From Macrococcoides equi (GTDB taxonomy: Bacteria > Bacillota > Bacilli > Staphylococcales > Staphylococcaceae): a stretch of DNA of 64,000 nt. Positions 35,114 through 43,307 of this stretch are shown here, in pieces. The position numbers and the translations under genes were made by a program. The stretch lies in NCBI RefSeq assembly GCF_047425865.1, contig NZ_CP179735.1, one strand, 5' to 3'. Every line of letters starts with the position of its first letter. Position 1 is the first letter of the stretch. The notes under the pieces are model-generated. The model was not told where the DNA came from, searched no databases, and saw only the letters and a list, made by a program, of their open reading frames with translations.

Positions 35114-36373
35114 ATGAAAACGGAAATAGAAATTACTAAACCTAAACAAATATTAAAGAAACCAGAATTACTCGCACCGGCAGGAAATCTTGAAAAATTA
35201 AAAATTGCAGTGCATTATGGTGCAGATGCGGTATTCCTCGGTGGACAGGAATATGGATTACGTTCAAATGCAGATAACTTTACGATAGAAGAAATTAAGG
35301 AAGGCGTAGATTTTGCCGATAAATACGGTGCAAAAATTTATGTTACAACTAATATTATTGCACATGATGAGAATATCGACGGCGTTGAAGATTATTTAAA
35401 AGCCTTAGATTCAACTGGAGCTACTGGTATCATTGTTGCCGATCCATTAATCATTGAAACATGTAAGCGCGTTGCACCTAGACTAGAAATACATTTATCA
35501 ACACAGCAATCATTATCAAATGTTAAAGCAGTTGAATACTGGAAATCAGAAGGATTAGAACGCGTAGTGCTGGCACGTGAGACTAGTGCAGAAGAAATTA
35601 AGGAAATGAAAGAAAAAGTTGATATTGAAATAGAGGCATTTGTACACGGTGCTATGTGTATCGCTTATTCAGGACGTTGTACATTAAGTAATCATATGAC
35701 TGCTCGAGATTCAAATCGTGGGGGTTGTTGTCAAAGTTGTCGTTGGGACTATGATTTATTAACTGTAGATAATGGTGAACTAGACGTTGTTTACGAAGGG
35801 GATGCAACACCTTTTGCAATGAGTCCAAAGGATCTTAAGTTAATAGAATCAATTCCTAAAATGATAGATATAGGAGTAGATTCATTAAAGATTGAAGGTC
35901 GAATGAAATCAATCCATTATATTGCTACGGTCGTATCAGTATATAGAAAAGTTATTGACGCCTATTGTGCAGATTCTGAAAACTTTAAAATTGACCCTGA
36001 GTGGTTAATAGAGTTAGATAAATGTGCAAATAGAGATACCGCTAGTGCTTTCTTTGAAGGGGTACCTGGATTTGAAGAGCAAATGTTTGGACATGAACAA
36101 TCTAAAAAAACACCTTTTGATTTCTGTGGTTTAGTGCTAGACTATTCTGAAGAAACACAAATCGCAACAATTCAACAGCGTAATAATTTTAAACCAGGAC
36201 AGGAAATTGAATTCTTTGGTCCTGAGATTGAAAACTTTAAACAAGTGATTGATTCAATTTATGATGAAGAGGGTACAGAATTAGATGCTGCACGTCATCC
36301 TCTTCAAATTGTTCAAATTAAAGTTGATCATCCCGTATATCGAATGAACATGATGAGGAAGGAATTAAACTAA
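35114..36373 (+). CDS. trhP2: U32 family tRNA hydroxylation protein TrhP2 (YrrO)
   Basis: The 419-residue peptidase-U32-family protein. It begins with PELLAPAGNLEKLKIAVHYGADAVFLGG, followed by VHGAMCIAYSGRCTLSN and the Cys cluster RGGCCQSCRWDY that probably binds an iron-sulphur cluster, then IDSLKIEGRMKS. It is the longer TrhP paralogue that carries the presumed catalytic cluster. The ATG at 35114 follows AAGGAATG. It overlaps udk by 1 bp. Confidence 0.92.
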   Translation: MKTEIEITKPKQILKKPELLAPAGNLEKLKIAVHYGADAVFLGGQEYGLRSNADNFTIEEIKEGVDFADKYGAKIYVTTNIIAHDENIDGVEDYLKALDSTGATGIIVADPLIIETCKRVAPRLEIHLSTQQSLSNVKAVEYWKSEGLERVVLARETSAEEIKEMKEKVDIEIEAFVHGAMCIAYSGRCTLSNHMTARDSNRGGCCQSCRWDYDLLTVDNGELDVVYEGDATPFAMSPKDLKLIESIPKMIDIGVDSLKIEGRMKSIHYIATVVSVYRKVIDAYCADSENFKIDPEWLIELDKCANRDTASAFFEGVPGFEEQMFGHEQSKKTPFDFCGLVLDYSEETQIATIQQRNNFKPGQEIEFFGPEIENFKQVIDSIYDEEGTELDAARHPLQIVQIKVDHPVYRMNMMRKELN

Positions 36374-36996
36374 TGACGAAAGCGACTATAATAGGGATTG
36401 CCGGTGGTTCTGGTTCGGGTAAAACTTCTGTTACTTCAAAGATTCTTAAAAATCTTGAGGGCTATAGTGTTGCTTTAATTGAGCAGGATTATTACTATAA
36501 AAATCAAGATCATCTAAGTTTTGAAGAACGATTAAAAACAAATTATGATCACCCGCTTGCCTTTGATAATGACTTACTGATCCAAAATCTAATTGATCTT
36601 AGAAATGGTCAAACAGTGAAAGTACCAACATACGACTACACTAATCATACAAGAAGCAAGAAAACGATTACATTTGAGCCGAAAGATGTTATTATAGTAG
36701 AAGGCATTTTTGCTTTAGAAAATGAAACACTTCGTGATTTAATGGATGTTAAGATATATGTAGATACTGATGCTGATCTTCGTATTTTAAGAAGAATGGT
36801 GAGAGATATAGAGGAACGTGGTCGTACGATGGAGTCTGTAATTGACCAATATTTAACAGTCGTTAGACCGATGCATAATCAATTCATTGAACCAACGAAA
36901 CGATATGCAGACATTATTATTCCTGAAGGCGGTAGTAATGCTGTAGCAATCGATATTATGACAACAAAAATACAATCATTAATTCGAGTGAATTAG
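36373..36996 (+). CDS. udk: uridine kinase
   Basis: Pyrimidine-salvage enzyme phosphorylating uridine and cytidine. The 207-residue protein has the P-loop IAGGSGSGKTSVTSK (about 8-22), the EQDYYYK and NYDHPLAFDNDL substrate segments, VPTYDYTNHTR and IVEGIFAL. The start codon overlaps the trhP2 stop by one base (TAATG). Confidence 0.97.
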   Translation: MTKATIIGIAGGSGSGKTSVTSKILKNLEGYSVALIEQDYYYKNQDHLSFEERLKTNYDHPLAFDNDLLIQNLIDLRNGQTVKVPTYDYTNHTRSKKTITFEPKDVIIVEGIFALENETLRDLMDVKIYVDTDADLRILRRMVRDIEERGRTMESVIDQYLTVVRPMHNQFIEPTKRYADIIIPEGGSNAVAIDIMTTKIQSLIRVN

Positions 36997-37015
36997 TAGA
37001 AAGAAGGATTTATCC

Positions 37016-37492
37016 ATGGAAATGCAAAAAGAATACCCAATGACTAAAGAAGGATTTGAAAAATTAGAAGTTGAATTAGAACATTTAAAAACAGTGCGTC
37101 GTCCTGAAGTGGTAGAAAAAATTAAAGTAGCACGTAGTTTTGGTGATTTATCTGAGAACTCTGAGTATGATGCAGCAAAAGATGAACAAGGATTTGTTGA
37201 ACAGGAAATTACTAAAATTGAGATGATGTTACGTCATGCAGTCATCATTGAAGATGATGGTAAGAAAAATGAGGTACAATTAGGTCGTACAGTTACTTTT
37301 ACTGAAGTACCTGGAAATGACGAAGAATCTTATAAAATTGTAGGTTCAGCAGAGGCTGATCCATTTGAAGGAAAAATTTCAAATGAATCTCCAATCGCAA
37401 AAGCTTTAATCGGTAAAAAAGTTGGAGACGAAGTCAATGTACCATTACCGAATGGAAATGAAATGCGTGTTAAAATTGTTGAAATTAGCTAA
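37016..37492 (+). CDS. greA: transcription elongation factor GreA
   Basis: The 158-residue factor rescues backtracked RNA polymerase. An N-terminal antiparallel coiled coil ends with acidic tip residues in SFGDLSENSEYDAAKDEQ (about 42-59); the C-terminal FKBP-like domain ends VPLPNGNEMRVKIVEI. The ATG at 37016 follows GAAGGATT and gives the usual family length. Confidence 0.97.
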   Translation: MEMQKEYPMTKEGFEKLEVELEHLKTVRRPEVVEKIKVARSFGDLSENSEYDAAKDEQGFVEQEITKIEMMLRHAVIIEDDGKKNEVQLGRTVTFTEVPGNDEESYKIVGSAEADPFEGKISNESPIAKALIGKKVGDEVNVPLPNGNEMRVKIVEIS

Positions 37493-37508
37493 AATAGTGT
37501 AGACAACT

Positions 37509-37536
37509 AAAAGTAGATCAAGTGATCTACTTTTTA
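37509..37536 (+). terminator. terminator after greA
   Basis: Stem AAAAGTAGATC / GATCTACTTTT with loop AAGT. It ends directly upstream of the mtnN ribosome site. Confidence 0.85.
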
Positions 37537-37554
37537 ATTTTAGGAGGAATTATA

Positions 37555-38247
37555 GTGATTGGTATTATCGGAGCAATGCAGGAAGAAATCGAAATTTTAA
37601 AAAATGATATGCAAAACTTGTCAACAGAGAAACAAGCTCATGTTGAAATTTATAAAGGCAATCTTTATGGTAAAGAAGTTGTACTCATGCAAAGTGGCAT
37701 TGGTAAAGTCAATGCGGCAATTTGTGCAACTTTATTAATTAAAGAATATCAACCAGATTTAATCATTAATACGGGAAGTGCAGGTGGATTAGGTAGTGGA
37801 CTTTCTGTTGGTGACATCGTGATTAGTAAAGATGTCATTCATCATGATGTTGTTGCAACTGCTTTTGGATATGAGCTTGGACAAGTTCCGGCTATGCCAG
37901 CACGTTATACAGCAGATGAAAGACTAATAAGTGTTGCTGAACAAGCAATCGTTAATAATCACTTAACTGCACATATTGGCTTAATTGTTTCTGGAGATAG
38001 CTTTATTGGCTCAGCGGAACAAAAACAGAATATCATAAATAATTTTAAAGAGAGTTTAGCTGTTGAGATGGAAGCTGCAGCCATCGCGCAAACCTGTTAT
38101 CAATTTCATGTACCATTTATCATTACACGTGCAATTTCAGATCTTGCAAATGGTGAAGCAAATATGAGTTTTGAAGAGTTCTTAAAAGTAGCTTGCGTAT
38201 CAAGTTCTAAAATTGTAAAATCTATATTAGAGACATTACCTGCTTAG
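37555..38247 (+). CDS. mtnN: 5'-methylthioadenosine/S-adenosylhomocysteine nucleosidase
   Basis: Cleaves the adenine from MTA and SAH in the methionine and methyl cycles. The 230-residue protein has the N-terminal IGIIGAMQEEI with the catalytic Glu, NTGSAGGLG, VVSGDSFIG-type motif (IVSGDSFIG) and VEMEAAAIAQ; the catalytic Asp is in ITRAISDLANG. The GTG start at 37555 follows AGGAGG; the longer in-frame ORF would run back into the greA terminator. Confidence 0.96.
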   Translation: MIGIIGAMQEEIEILKNDMQNLSTEKQAHVEIYKGNLYGKEVVLMQSGIGKVNAAICATLLIKEYQPDLIINTGSAGGLGSGLSVGDIVISKDVIHHDVVATAFGYELGQVPAMPARYTADERLISVAEQAIVNNHLTAHIGLIVSGDSFIGSAEQKQNIINNFKESLAVEMEAAAIAQTCYQFHVPFIITRAISDLANGEANMSFEEFLKVACVSSSKIVKSILETLPA

Positions 38248-38266
38248 GGGTTAGGAGGCGCTAGTT

Positions 38267-38371
38267 ATGATTTTTATTATGGCATTATCAATTATTGCAA
38301 CTGCAATTATTGGATTTATGATTTATACTGGAACTGAAGTAGATTACGCTCCAAATCAAGAAATAGAATAA
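38267..38371 (+). CDS. small 34-residue membrane protein, function unknown
   Basis: Thirty-four codons starting MIFIMALSIIATAIIGFMIY, then a polar tail TGTEVDYAPNQEIE. The first 20 residues form one transmembrane helix with the tail probably in the cytosol or outside. It has a strong ribosome site, TAGGAGGCG, 8 nt before the ATG, and starts 19 bp after mtnN, followed by a hairpin. These support translation. Conserved length in relatives would be the test. I do not recognise a family. Confidence 0.7.
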   Translation: MIFIMALSIIATAIIGFMIYTGTEVDYAPNQEIE

Positions 38372-38377
38372 TGTATA

Positions 38378-38404
38378 AACCCCAATCCATATTGGATTGG
38401 GGTT
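38378..38404. terminator. hairpin after the small membrane ORF
   Basis: AACCCCAATCCA / TGGATTGGGGTT with loop TAT; no T-run. Shares its arms with the hairpin at 33364-33399. Confidence 0.55.
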
Positions 38405-38458
38405 ATTCATTAAGGATTTTGGGTATAAAAAAATTAATACAATCATTAGAGGTGACTT

Positions 38459-38983
38459 ATGGGATTATTTCAAAAATATTTGTTACCAAGTAAGTATGCC
38501 AAATCTATCTTTGAAATTACGCCTGAAGAATTATCCGGGCGTGGTGTAAAAGCCATCATTACGGATTTGGATAATACACTTGTAGGTTGGGACGTTGCGG
38601 TTGCAACGCCTGAAGTTATTAATTGGTTTAATAGTATGCGTGAACATAATATTAAGGTTACGATTGTTTCTAATAACAATCAGGCACGTGTCGCAACATT
38701 TGCTACACCACTTGAAGTTGATTATATCTTTAATGCCAGAAAACCAATGGGACAAGCATTTAAGAAAGCATGTGCAGCGATGAATGTTAAGCCGGATGAA
38801 ACAGTGGTAATTGGTGATCAAATGATGACTGATGTGCTGGCAGCGAATTCAAATGGATTTTACTCAATCATGGTTGTTCCTGTTAAATCAAATGATGAGT
38901 GGAAAACGCGTGTCAACCGTATGATAGAACGAAAGTTTCTGGCATACTTTAAAAGCAAAGGTTTAATAAATTGGGAAAATTAA
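38459..38983 (+). CDS. yqeG: HAD-superfamily phosphatase YqeG
   Basis: HAD family IIIA phosphatase of 174 residues. The catalytic motif is ITDLDNTLVGWD (about 34-45), motif II IVSNNNQ, and motif IV VIGDQMMTDVLAANSNG. It resembles YqeG of Bacillus; the physiological substrate is not established (phosphatidylglycerol-phosphate-like phosphatases are relatives). In Bacillus it directly precedes yqeH; here three features are inserted between them. GAGGTGAC precedes the ATG. Confidence 0.93.
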   Translation: MGLFQKYLLPSKYAKSIFEITPEELSGRGVKAIITDLDNTLVGWDVAVATPEVINWFNSMREHNIKVTIVSNNNQARVATFATPLEVDYIFNARKPMGQAFKKACAAMNVKPDETVVIGDQMMTDVLAANSNGFYSIMVVPVKSNDEWKTRVNRMIERKFLAYFKSKGLINWEN

Positions 38984-38988
38984 CGGGT

Positions 38989-39015
38989 AGAGACAATTAT
39001 TTGTCTCTTTTTTTT
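38989..39015 (+). terminator. terminator after yqeG
   Basis: Stem AGAGACAA / TTGTCTCT with loop TTAT and eight T. The T-run abuts operator B. Confidence 0.88.
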
Positions 39016-39017
39016 AC

Positions 39018-39086
39018 CTTAAAATTACCTTAAAAGTGACAGGAAAATCCTATGAGAATATGAATTAATGTTAAAATTTATATAAT
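39018..39086 (+). promoter_or_regulatory. direct-repeat operator B and promoter of the coiled-coil/SPFH pair
   Basis: CTTAAA at 39018-39023 and 39029-39034 with a 5-bp spacer, within ACCTTAAAATTACCTTAAA. TAAAAT starts at 39072, 38 nt past the repeat, as at the other two sites; a better TATAAT lies 9 bp further (39081-39086). No good -35 is present. See operators at 17861 and 61631. Confidence 0.62.
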
Positions 39087-39106
39087 GACTGAAGTGAGGT
39101 GATTGC

Positions 39107-39406
39107 ATGCGAGTATTTATCATATGGCTACTAATGTTACTTATTGTATGTGTTATTCTTTATTTTGCACTAGGCAAATTATATGATTTTTTAAATGTGA
39201 AGGAAGAACGTGCAGCACTACAGAGAGTACGAAAGGAAGAAGAGTACAGATTAAATCTCAATCACGCAGCATTGAAGGAAAAGAAGATATTGCTTGAAAG
39301 AGAAATCTTAGCAAAATCTAATATGATTCATGATATAGGAGAAATAAAACATTTAGAAAAGGAGCTGGATGAAGTCAATGAACTCATCAATTCAATCAGT
39401 AAATAA
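39107..39406 (+). CDS. small membrane-anchored coiled-coil protein, function unknown
   Basis: The 99-residue protein has one N-terminal transmembrane helix (IIWLLMLLIVCVILYFALG, about 4-22), then a highly charged helical region of about 75 residues with heptad-like spacing (KEERAALQRVRKEEEYRLN, KLHLEKELDEVNELI-like end). It is probably anchored with the coiled coil in the cytosol. It overlaps the SPFH gene by 38 bp, so the two are translationally coupled. GAGGTGATTGC precedes the ATG. I do not recognise a family. Confidence 0.8.
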   Translation: MRVFIIWLLMLLIVCVILYFALGKLYDFLNVKEERAALQRVRKEEEYRLNLNHAALKEKKILLEREILAKSNMIHDIGEIKHLEKELDEVNELINSISK

Positions 39407-40232
39407 TATGAATACGAAAAATAACAAGCGTAAGCAGGTGAATAAAAAATCATTGTTTTTAACGTCAATCATTGGATTAGTTTTATTTTTAGGGCTAATT
39501 TTAGCTTTTATGTCAATCGAAAAGGTTCCTCAAGGCTATCAGGCTGTCATTTATTCTGTGAGTGGTGTGAAAGAAGAAACAAAACCGGCTGGATGGCACC
39601 TAATTTTCCCTTTAGATAAAGCAGTACATTATCCAATACGTACGCAAACGAAAGAATATACGGATTTAAATGTTGCAACCAGTGATGGTAAAAACCTCAA
39701 TATGGATATCAGTGTGAACTACCATGTTGATCCTACAAAAGTCGTTAAGATATTTAATAAATTCGGTAATGCTGATATTGAAGGGCTTGAAAATGGATTC
39801 TTAAGAACACGTGTTTTAGACGGGTTACGTCAATCTGTTGCAAAGTTTTCAGTAATAGAAACATTTGGTGTTAAGACAAGTGAAATCAAGAAAAATACGA
39901 TTGAACAGCTTCAGAAAAATTTAACGGAACAAGGATTCATCGTTGAGGACATTGCTATTTCCAGCCCTAAAGCAGATAAGGCTACTCAAGCAGCTATTGA
40001 CGAGCGAGTAAAAGCTAATCAGGAATTAGAACGCGCAAAAACAGATCGTGCGATAGCTGAACAAAATGCCAAGAAAAAACAAATTGAAGCTGAGGGTCAA
40101 GCAAAGGCAAACGCTATTCTTGAAAAATCTTTAACAGATAAAATTATACGTAAACAAATGATCGATAAATGGGATGGATCACAACCGATAACTATTGGTG
40201 GAGAAGGTGTGATTGTAGATTTGAATAAATAA
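39369..40232 (+). CDS. prohibitin-like SPFH-domain membrane protein
   Basis: The 287-residue protein has a basic N-terminus, one transmembrane helix (about 29-50), the SPFH/band-7 domain (VPQGYQAVIYSVSGVKEE, KPAGWHLIFP, LNMDISVNYHVDP) and a C-terminal helical region rich in Ala/Glu/Lys (AEQNAKKKQIEAEGQAKANAI) that oligomerises in this superfamily. It is closer to prohibitins than to flotillins and is separate from floA at 62359. The start may be ATG 39369 (AGGAG 5 nt upstream) or 39378. Prohibitin-like proteins organise membrane proteases and lipids; a specific role here is unknown. Confidence 0.88.
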   Translation: MKSMNSSIQSVNNMNTKNNKRKQVNKKSLFLTSIIGLVLFLGLILAFMSIEKVPQGYQAVIYSVSGVKEETKPAGWHLIFPLDKAVHYPIRTQTKEYTDLNVATSDGKNLNMDISVNYHVDPTKVVKIFNKFGNADIEGLENGFLRTRVLDGLRQSVAKFSVIETFGVKTSEIKKNTIEQLQKNLTEQGFIVEDIAISSPKADKATQAAIDERVKANQELERAKTDRAIAEQNAKKKQIEAEGQAKANAILEKSLTDKIIRKQMIDKWDGSQPITIGGEGVIVDLNK

Positions 40233-40236
40233 CAGG

Positions 40237-40269
40237 ACGTTCAGGTTTATCCTGAACGTTTTATTTTTT
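40237..40269 (+). terminator. terminator after the SPFH gene
   Basis: ACGTTCAGG / CCTGAACGT with loop TTTAT, followed by TTTTATTTTTT. Confidence 0.88.
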
Positions 40270-40300
40270 AGTAACCCAACAAAAAATTTTACTTAATTGC

Positions 40301-40329
40301 TTTACAAAATGAAAATAATTCGTTATTAT
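40301..40329 (+). promoter_or_regulatory. promoter of tRNA-Gly
   Basis: TTTACA (40301-40306), 17-bp spacer, TATTAT (40324-40329), 21 bp before the mature tRNA. Confidence 0.75.
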
Positions 40330-40350
40330 ATTTATACAAATTTAATATAT

Positions 40351-40421
40351 GCGGGTGTAGTTTAGTGGTAAAACCTCAGCCTTCCAAGCTGATGTTGTCG
40401 GTTCGATTCCGATCACCCGCT
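40351..40421 (+). tRNA. tRNA-Gly (anticodon TCC)
   Basis: Complete 71-nt cloverleaf: acceptor GCGGGTG / CACCCGC, D arm with TTTAGTGGTAAAA, anticodon stem TCAGC / GCTGA with loop CTTCCAA (TCC at 40383-40385), T arm GTCGG-TTCGATT-CCGAT, discriminator T. CCA is not encoded. It stands alone with its own promoter and a following hairpin (about 40426-40455), between the SPFH gene and yqeH. The rest of the 40233-40533 gap holds only terminators and the yqeH leader. Confidence 0.97.
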
Positions 40422-40425
40422 TTGT

Positions 40426-40460
40426 TAGGGTCGTGCCATAAGCACAGCCCTTTTATTTTT
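40426..40460 (+). terminator. terminator after tRNA-Gly
   Basis: AGGGTCGTGC / GCACAGCCCT (two mismatches) with loop CATAA, then TTTTATTTTT. Confidence 0.8.
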
Positions 40461-40533
40461 GTCTAACGATACTTAAGGTGCGTTATATGATAAAATAGAC
40501 GTATTGATTAAAGATATTTGGGAGGAACAATAT

Positions 40534-41631
40534 TTGACTAATGAAATGAAGTGTATCGGTTGTGGCGCAGTCTTACAATCGACTGATCAATCCAAACCAG
40601 GATTCGTTCCGAAATCAAGTTTAAATAAAGAAGATGTCATCTGCAAACGTTGTTTCAGATTAAAGCACTATAATGAAATTCAAGACGTGCATTTGACTGA
40701 CGATGACTTTTTGACAATGCTTAATGCTTTAAGTGATAAAGAAGGTATTATAGTGAACGTGATTGATGTTTTTGACTTTCAAGGATCATGGATTAACGGA
40801 CTTAAACGTATTGTCGGCAATAAAAAGGTTATTATAGCTGCAAATAAAATGGACTTATTGCCGAAACTTATCAATAAGAGACGTGTAAAACTTTGGATTG
40901 AAAAACAGGCGAAAGAACTCGGTATGAAACCTGATGACGTTGTATTAATTTCTGCACAGAAAAATCATGGTATTGATGAATTGCTTGAGGCAATCGAAAG
41001 ACAGCGTGACGGTAAAGATGTTTACGTCGTGGGTACTACAAATGTCGGAAAATCTACGTTAATCAATAAACTAATTGAAACAAGTGTTGGTGAAAAGAAT
41101 GTCATTACAACATCGCATTTTCCTGGCACTACTTTAGATTTAATTGATATACCTTTAGACCAGCATTCATTTATGTATGATACACCGGGGATTATTCAAT
41201 CTCATCAAATGACGCATTATGTGGATGATAAAGAACTTAAAATCATTATGCCTAAAGATGAAATTAAACCTAGAAACTTTCAGCTTAATGAAGGTCAAAC
41301 ATTATTTTTAGGTGGGTTAGTACGTATAGATTACATGACTGGCGGTCGACGAAGTTTAAATTGTTTCGTTTCTAATCTTTTAAACATACATCGCACAAAA
41401 CAAACGAATGCAGAGGATTTATGGCATCGCCAAATCGGAGAGTTACTGACGCCACCAGGCACTAAAGATTTTGATTTTAATAACCTTAAGAAAACAACTT
41501 TATCAATTAAAGAAGAAAAACAAGATATTATTATTTCTGGTCTTGGATTTGTTACAGTTGAACAAGGCGCTGTGATAGACGTATATGCACCGAAGCAGGT
41601 TGATGTCTATTTAAGACCAAGTATATTGTAA
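40534..41631 (+). CDS. yqeH: circularly permuted ribosome-assembly GTPase YqeH
   Basis: GTPase needed for 30S subunit assembly. The 365-residue protein starts with a treble-clef zinc finger (CIGCGAVLQ and CKRCFRLKHY, residues about 6-50). The GTPase motifs occur in permuted order: G4 AANKMDLL, G5 LISAQKNHG, G1 VVGTTNVGKST, G2/G3 TSHFPGTTLD and DTPGI. The TTG start at 40534 follows GGGAGGAAC, giving a length normal for the family. It opens the yqeH-aroE-yhbY-nadD-yqeK-rsfS-yqeM operon. Confidence 0.95.
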   Translation: MTNEMKCIGCGAVLQSTDQSKPGFVPKSSLNKEDVICKRCFRLKHYNEIQDVHLTDDDFLTMLNALSDKEGIIVNVIDVFDFQGSWINGLKRIVGNKKVIIAANKMDLLPKLINKRRVKLWIEKQAKELGMKPDDVVLISAQKNHGIDELLEAIERQRDGKDVYVVGTTNVGKSTLINKLIETSVGEKNVITTSHFPGTTLDLIDIPLDQHSFMYDTPGIIQSHQMTHYVDDKELKIIMPKDEIKPRNFQLNEGQTLFLGGLVRIDYMTGGRRSLNCFVSNLLNIHRTKQTNAEDLWHRQIGELLTPPGTKDFDFNNLKKTTLSIKEEKQDIIISGLGFVTVEQGAVIDVYAPKQVDVYLRPSIL

Positions 41632-41644
41632 AGAGGGTGTCTCG

Positions 41645-42442
41645 ATGAATTTTGCAGTTATAGGACACCCTATTCGTCATTCATTGTCACCGGTAATGCA
41701 TCATGCCAATTTTCAAGCACTTAATCGTGAAGATACTTATTGTGCATTAAATATTGATCCAAAACACTTTCATCACATTAAAGACATAATAACTGAAAAA
41801 AGATTAGATGGCTTTAATGTAACGATACCTTATAAAATTGATATTATGAAATATTGTGATGAAATAGATGAGGCTGCGCAAATGATTGGTGCAGTTAATA
41901 CCGTGCATATTAAGAATCGTAAATGGTACGGTTATAATACAGACGGTTTAGGTTATTTAATGAGTATTGAATCGTTGTTAGATGATGATATGCATATATT
42001 GATTTTAGGTGCAGGGGGCGCTAGTCGAGCAATTAGTTATACTTTGATGCATTCTCATCATGTTACAGTAGCTAATCGTTCATTATATCGAATAAAAGAC
42101 TGGCCATTTAAAGTACAGTCAATGACCTATAATGAACTTAGTGATTTAAGTCAATTTGATTTAGTTATTAATACGACACCCGTTGGAATGACAGGTTTTG
42201 CAGATCAAACCATGATTCAATGTGATAAATTAAATAAAAGCTGTATTGTCAGTGATATTATCTATACCCCTGAAAAAACGGCACTACTAAAACAAGCTGA
42301 ACTAAATAAATTAAAAATAATAAATGGACTAGGTATGTTTGTGATGCAGGGCGCTAAAAGTTTTGAAATATGGACTGGTGTTCGTGCCAATAAAGAAGCT
42401 ATGACTCGCGCTGTACAAACAGCCTTGAAAGGAAGAAAATAA
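41645..42442 (+). CDS. aroE: shikimate dehydrogenase
   Basis: NADPH-dependent reduction of 3-dehydroshikimate to shikimate in aromatic biosynthesis. The 265-residue protein has the substrate-binding VIGHPIRHSLSPVMHHANF (about 4-22), the catalytic Lys/Asp in FNVTIPYKID and NTDGLGY, and the nucleotide-binding ILGAGGASRAI. GAGGGTG precedes the ATG and the stop overlaps yhbY by one base. Confidence 0.97.
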   Translation: MNFAVIGHPIRHSLSPVMHHANFQALNREDTYCALNIDPKHFHHIKDIITEKRLDGFNVTIPYKIDIMKYCDEIDEAAQMIGAVNTVHIKNRKWYGYNTDGLGYLMSIESLLDDDMHILILGAGGASRAISYTLMHSHHVTVANRSLYRIKDWPFKVQSMTYNELSDLSQFDLVINTTPVGMTGFADQTMIQCDKLNKSCIVSDIIYTPEKTALLKQAELNKLKIINGLGMFVMQGAKSFEIWTGVRANKEAMTRAVQTALKGRK

Positions 42443-42735
42443 TGTTAACTGGTAAACAAAAAAGATTTTTAAGAGCTAAAGCACATCATCTGGATCCAAT
42501 CTTTCAAATTGGAAAAGGTGGAGTCAATGATAACTTAATTGAACAACTGAATGACGTATTAGAAAAACGCGAATTAATTAAAGTAAGTGTGTTGCAAAAT
42601 AATGACGATGACAAACAGGAGCTTGCTGAAACGATAGCCCGTCGTGTATATGGTGAACTAGTTCAGGTGATTGGTTCTACAATAATACTTTATAAGCCTT
42701 CAGTAAATCATAAGAAGATAGAACTTCCACGATGA
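42442..42735 (+). CDS. yhbY: CRM-domain ribosome-assembly RNA-binding protein YhbY
   Basis: The 97-residue single CRM-domain protein starts LTGKQKRFLRAKAHHLDPIFQ, then has the GxxG motif in QIGKGGVNDNLIEQL and a C-terminal GSTIILYKPS. It binds pre-50S particles in other bacteria. It overlaps aroE by one base (TAATG) and nadD by 4 bp. Confidence 0.95.
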   Translation: MLTGKQKRFLRAKAHHLDPIFQIGKGGVNDNLIEQLNDVLEKRELIKVSVLQNNDDDKQELAETIARRVYGELVQVIGSTIILYKPSVNHKKIELPR

Positions 42736-43307
42736 AAATAATAGTGTACGGTGGCTCTTTTGATCCGATTCACATTGGCCATTTAACTGTAGCTAATGAA
42801 GTTTATCATTATGAGCAACCAGATTTATTCCTGTTTATACCGACAGGTCATAGTCCGCTTAAATCAAGTGGAGCAGTTGTCAGTGATGATGCACGTGTGA
42901 AAATGTTGAGTATGGCAATAGAATATCTCGGTTTTGGCCAAATTGATTCTTTTGAATTAGAGCGGTCAGGCAAAAGTTATACTTATCATACGATTTGTAA
43001 TTTAAAAGAAAAATATCCAGGAGCTCTGATAAAAGTCATCATAGGTACAGATCAATACCGCTCTATTAATCAGTGGTATGAGATAGAGCAGTTAACCAAG
43101 ATGGTACAATTTATTGTTGTTAACCGAGAAGTTGAACAGCAAACTTTACCAGCACCCTTTCAAGCATTTACGATTCCTAGAATAGATATTAGTTCTACTA
43201 TGATTCGAAAGAGGTGTGCTGAGCAACAATCAATTCGATGTTTTGTTATTTCACCAATAGAATGTTTTATTAGAAAGGAACATCTTTATGAAGCAAAAGA
43301 AAGCTAA
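42732..43307 (+). CDS. nadD: nicotinate-nucleotide adenylyltransferase
   Basis: Forms nicotinic acid adenine dinucleotide in NAD synthesis. The 191-residue protein has the nucleotidyltransferase motif VYGGSFDPIHIGHL (about 4-17), IPTGHSPLK, GTDQYRSINQWYEIEQL and the ISSTMIRKR motif (about 154-162). It overlaps yhbY by 4 bp and yqeK by 20 bp. Confidence 0.96.
   Translation: MKIIVYGGSFDPIHIGHLTVANEVYHYEQPDLFLFIPTGHSPLKSSGAVVSDDARVKMLSMAIEYLGFGQIDSFELERSGKSYTYHTICNLKEKYPGALIKVIIGTDQYRSINQWYEIEQLTKMVQFIVVNREVEQQTLPAPFQAFTIPRIDISSTMIRKRCAEQQSIRCFVISPIECFIRKEHLYEAKES

Noticed and set aside
40351..40421. tRNA-Gly as an integration site for a mobile element
   Set aside because: No integrase gene or repeated tRNA 3' end is found in the flanks; the neighbours are core genes.
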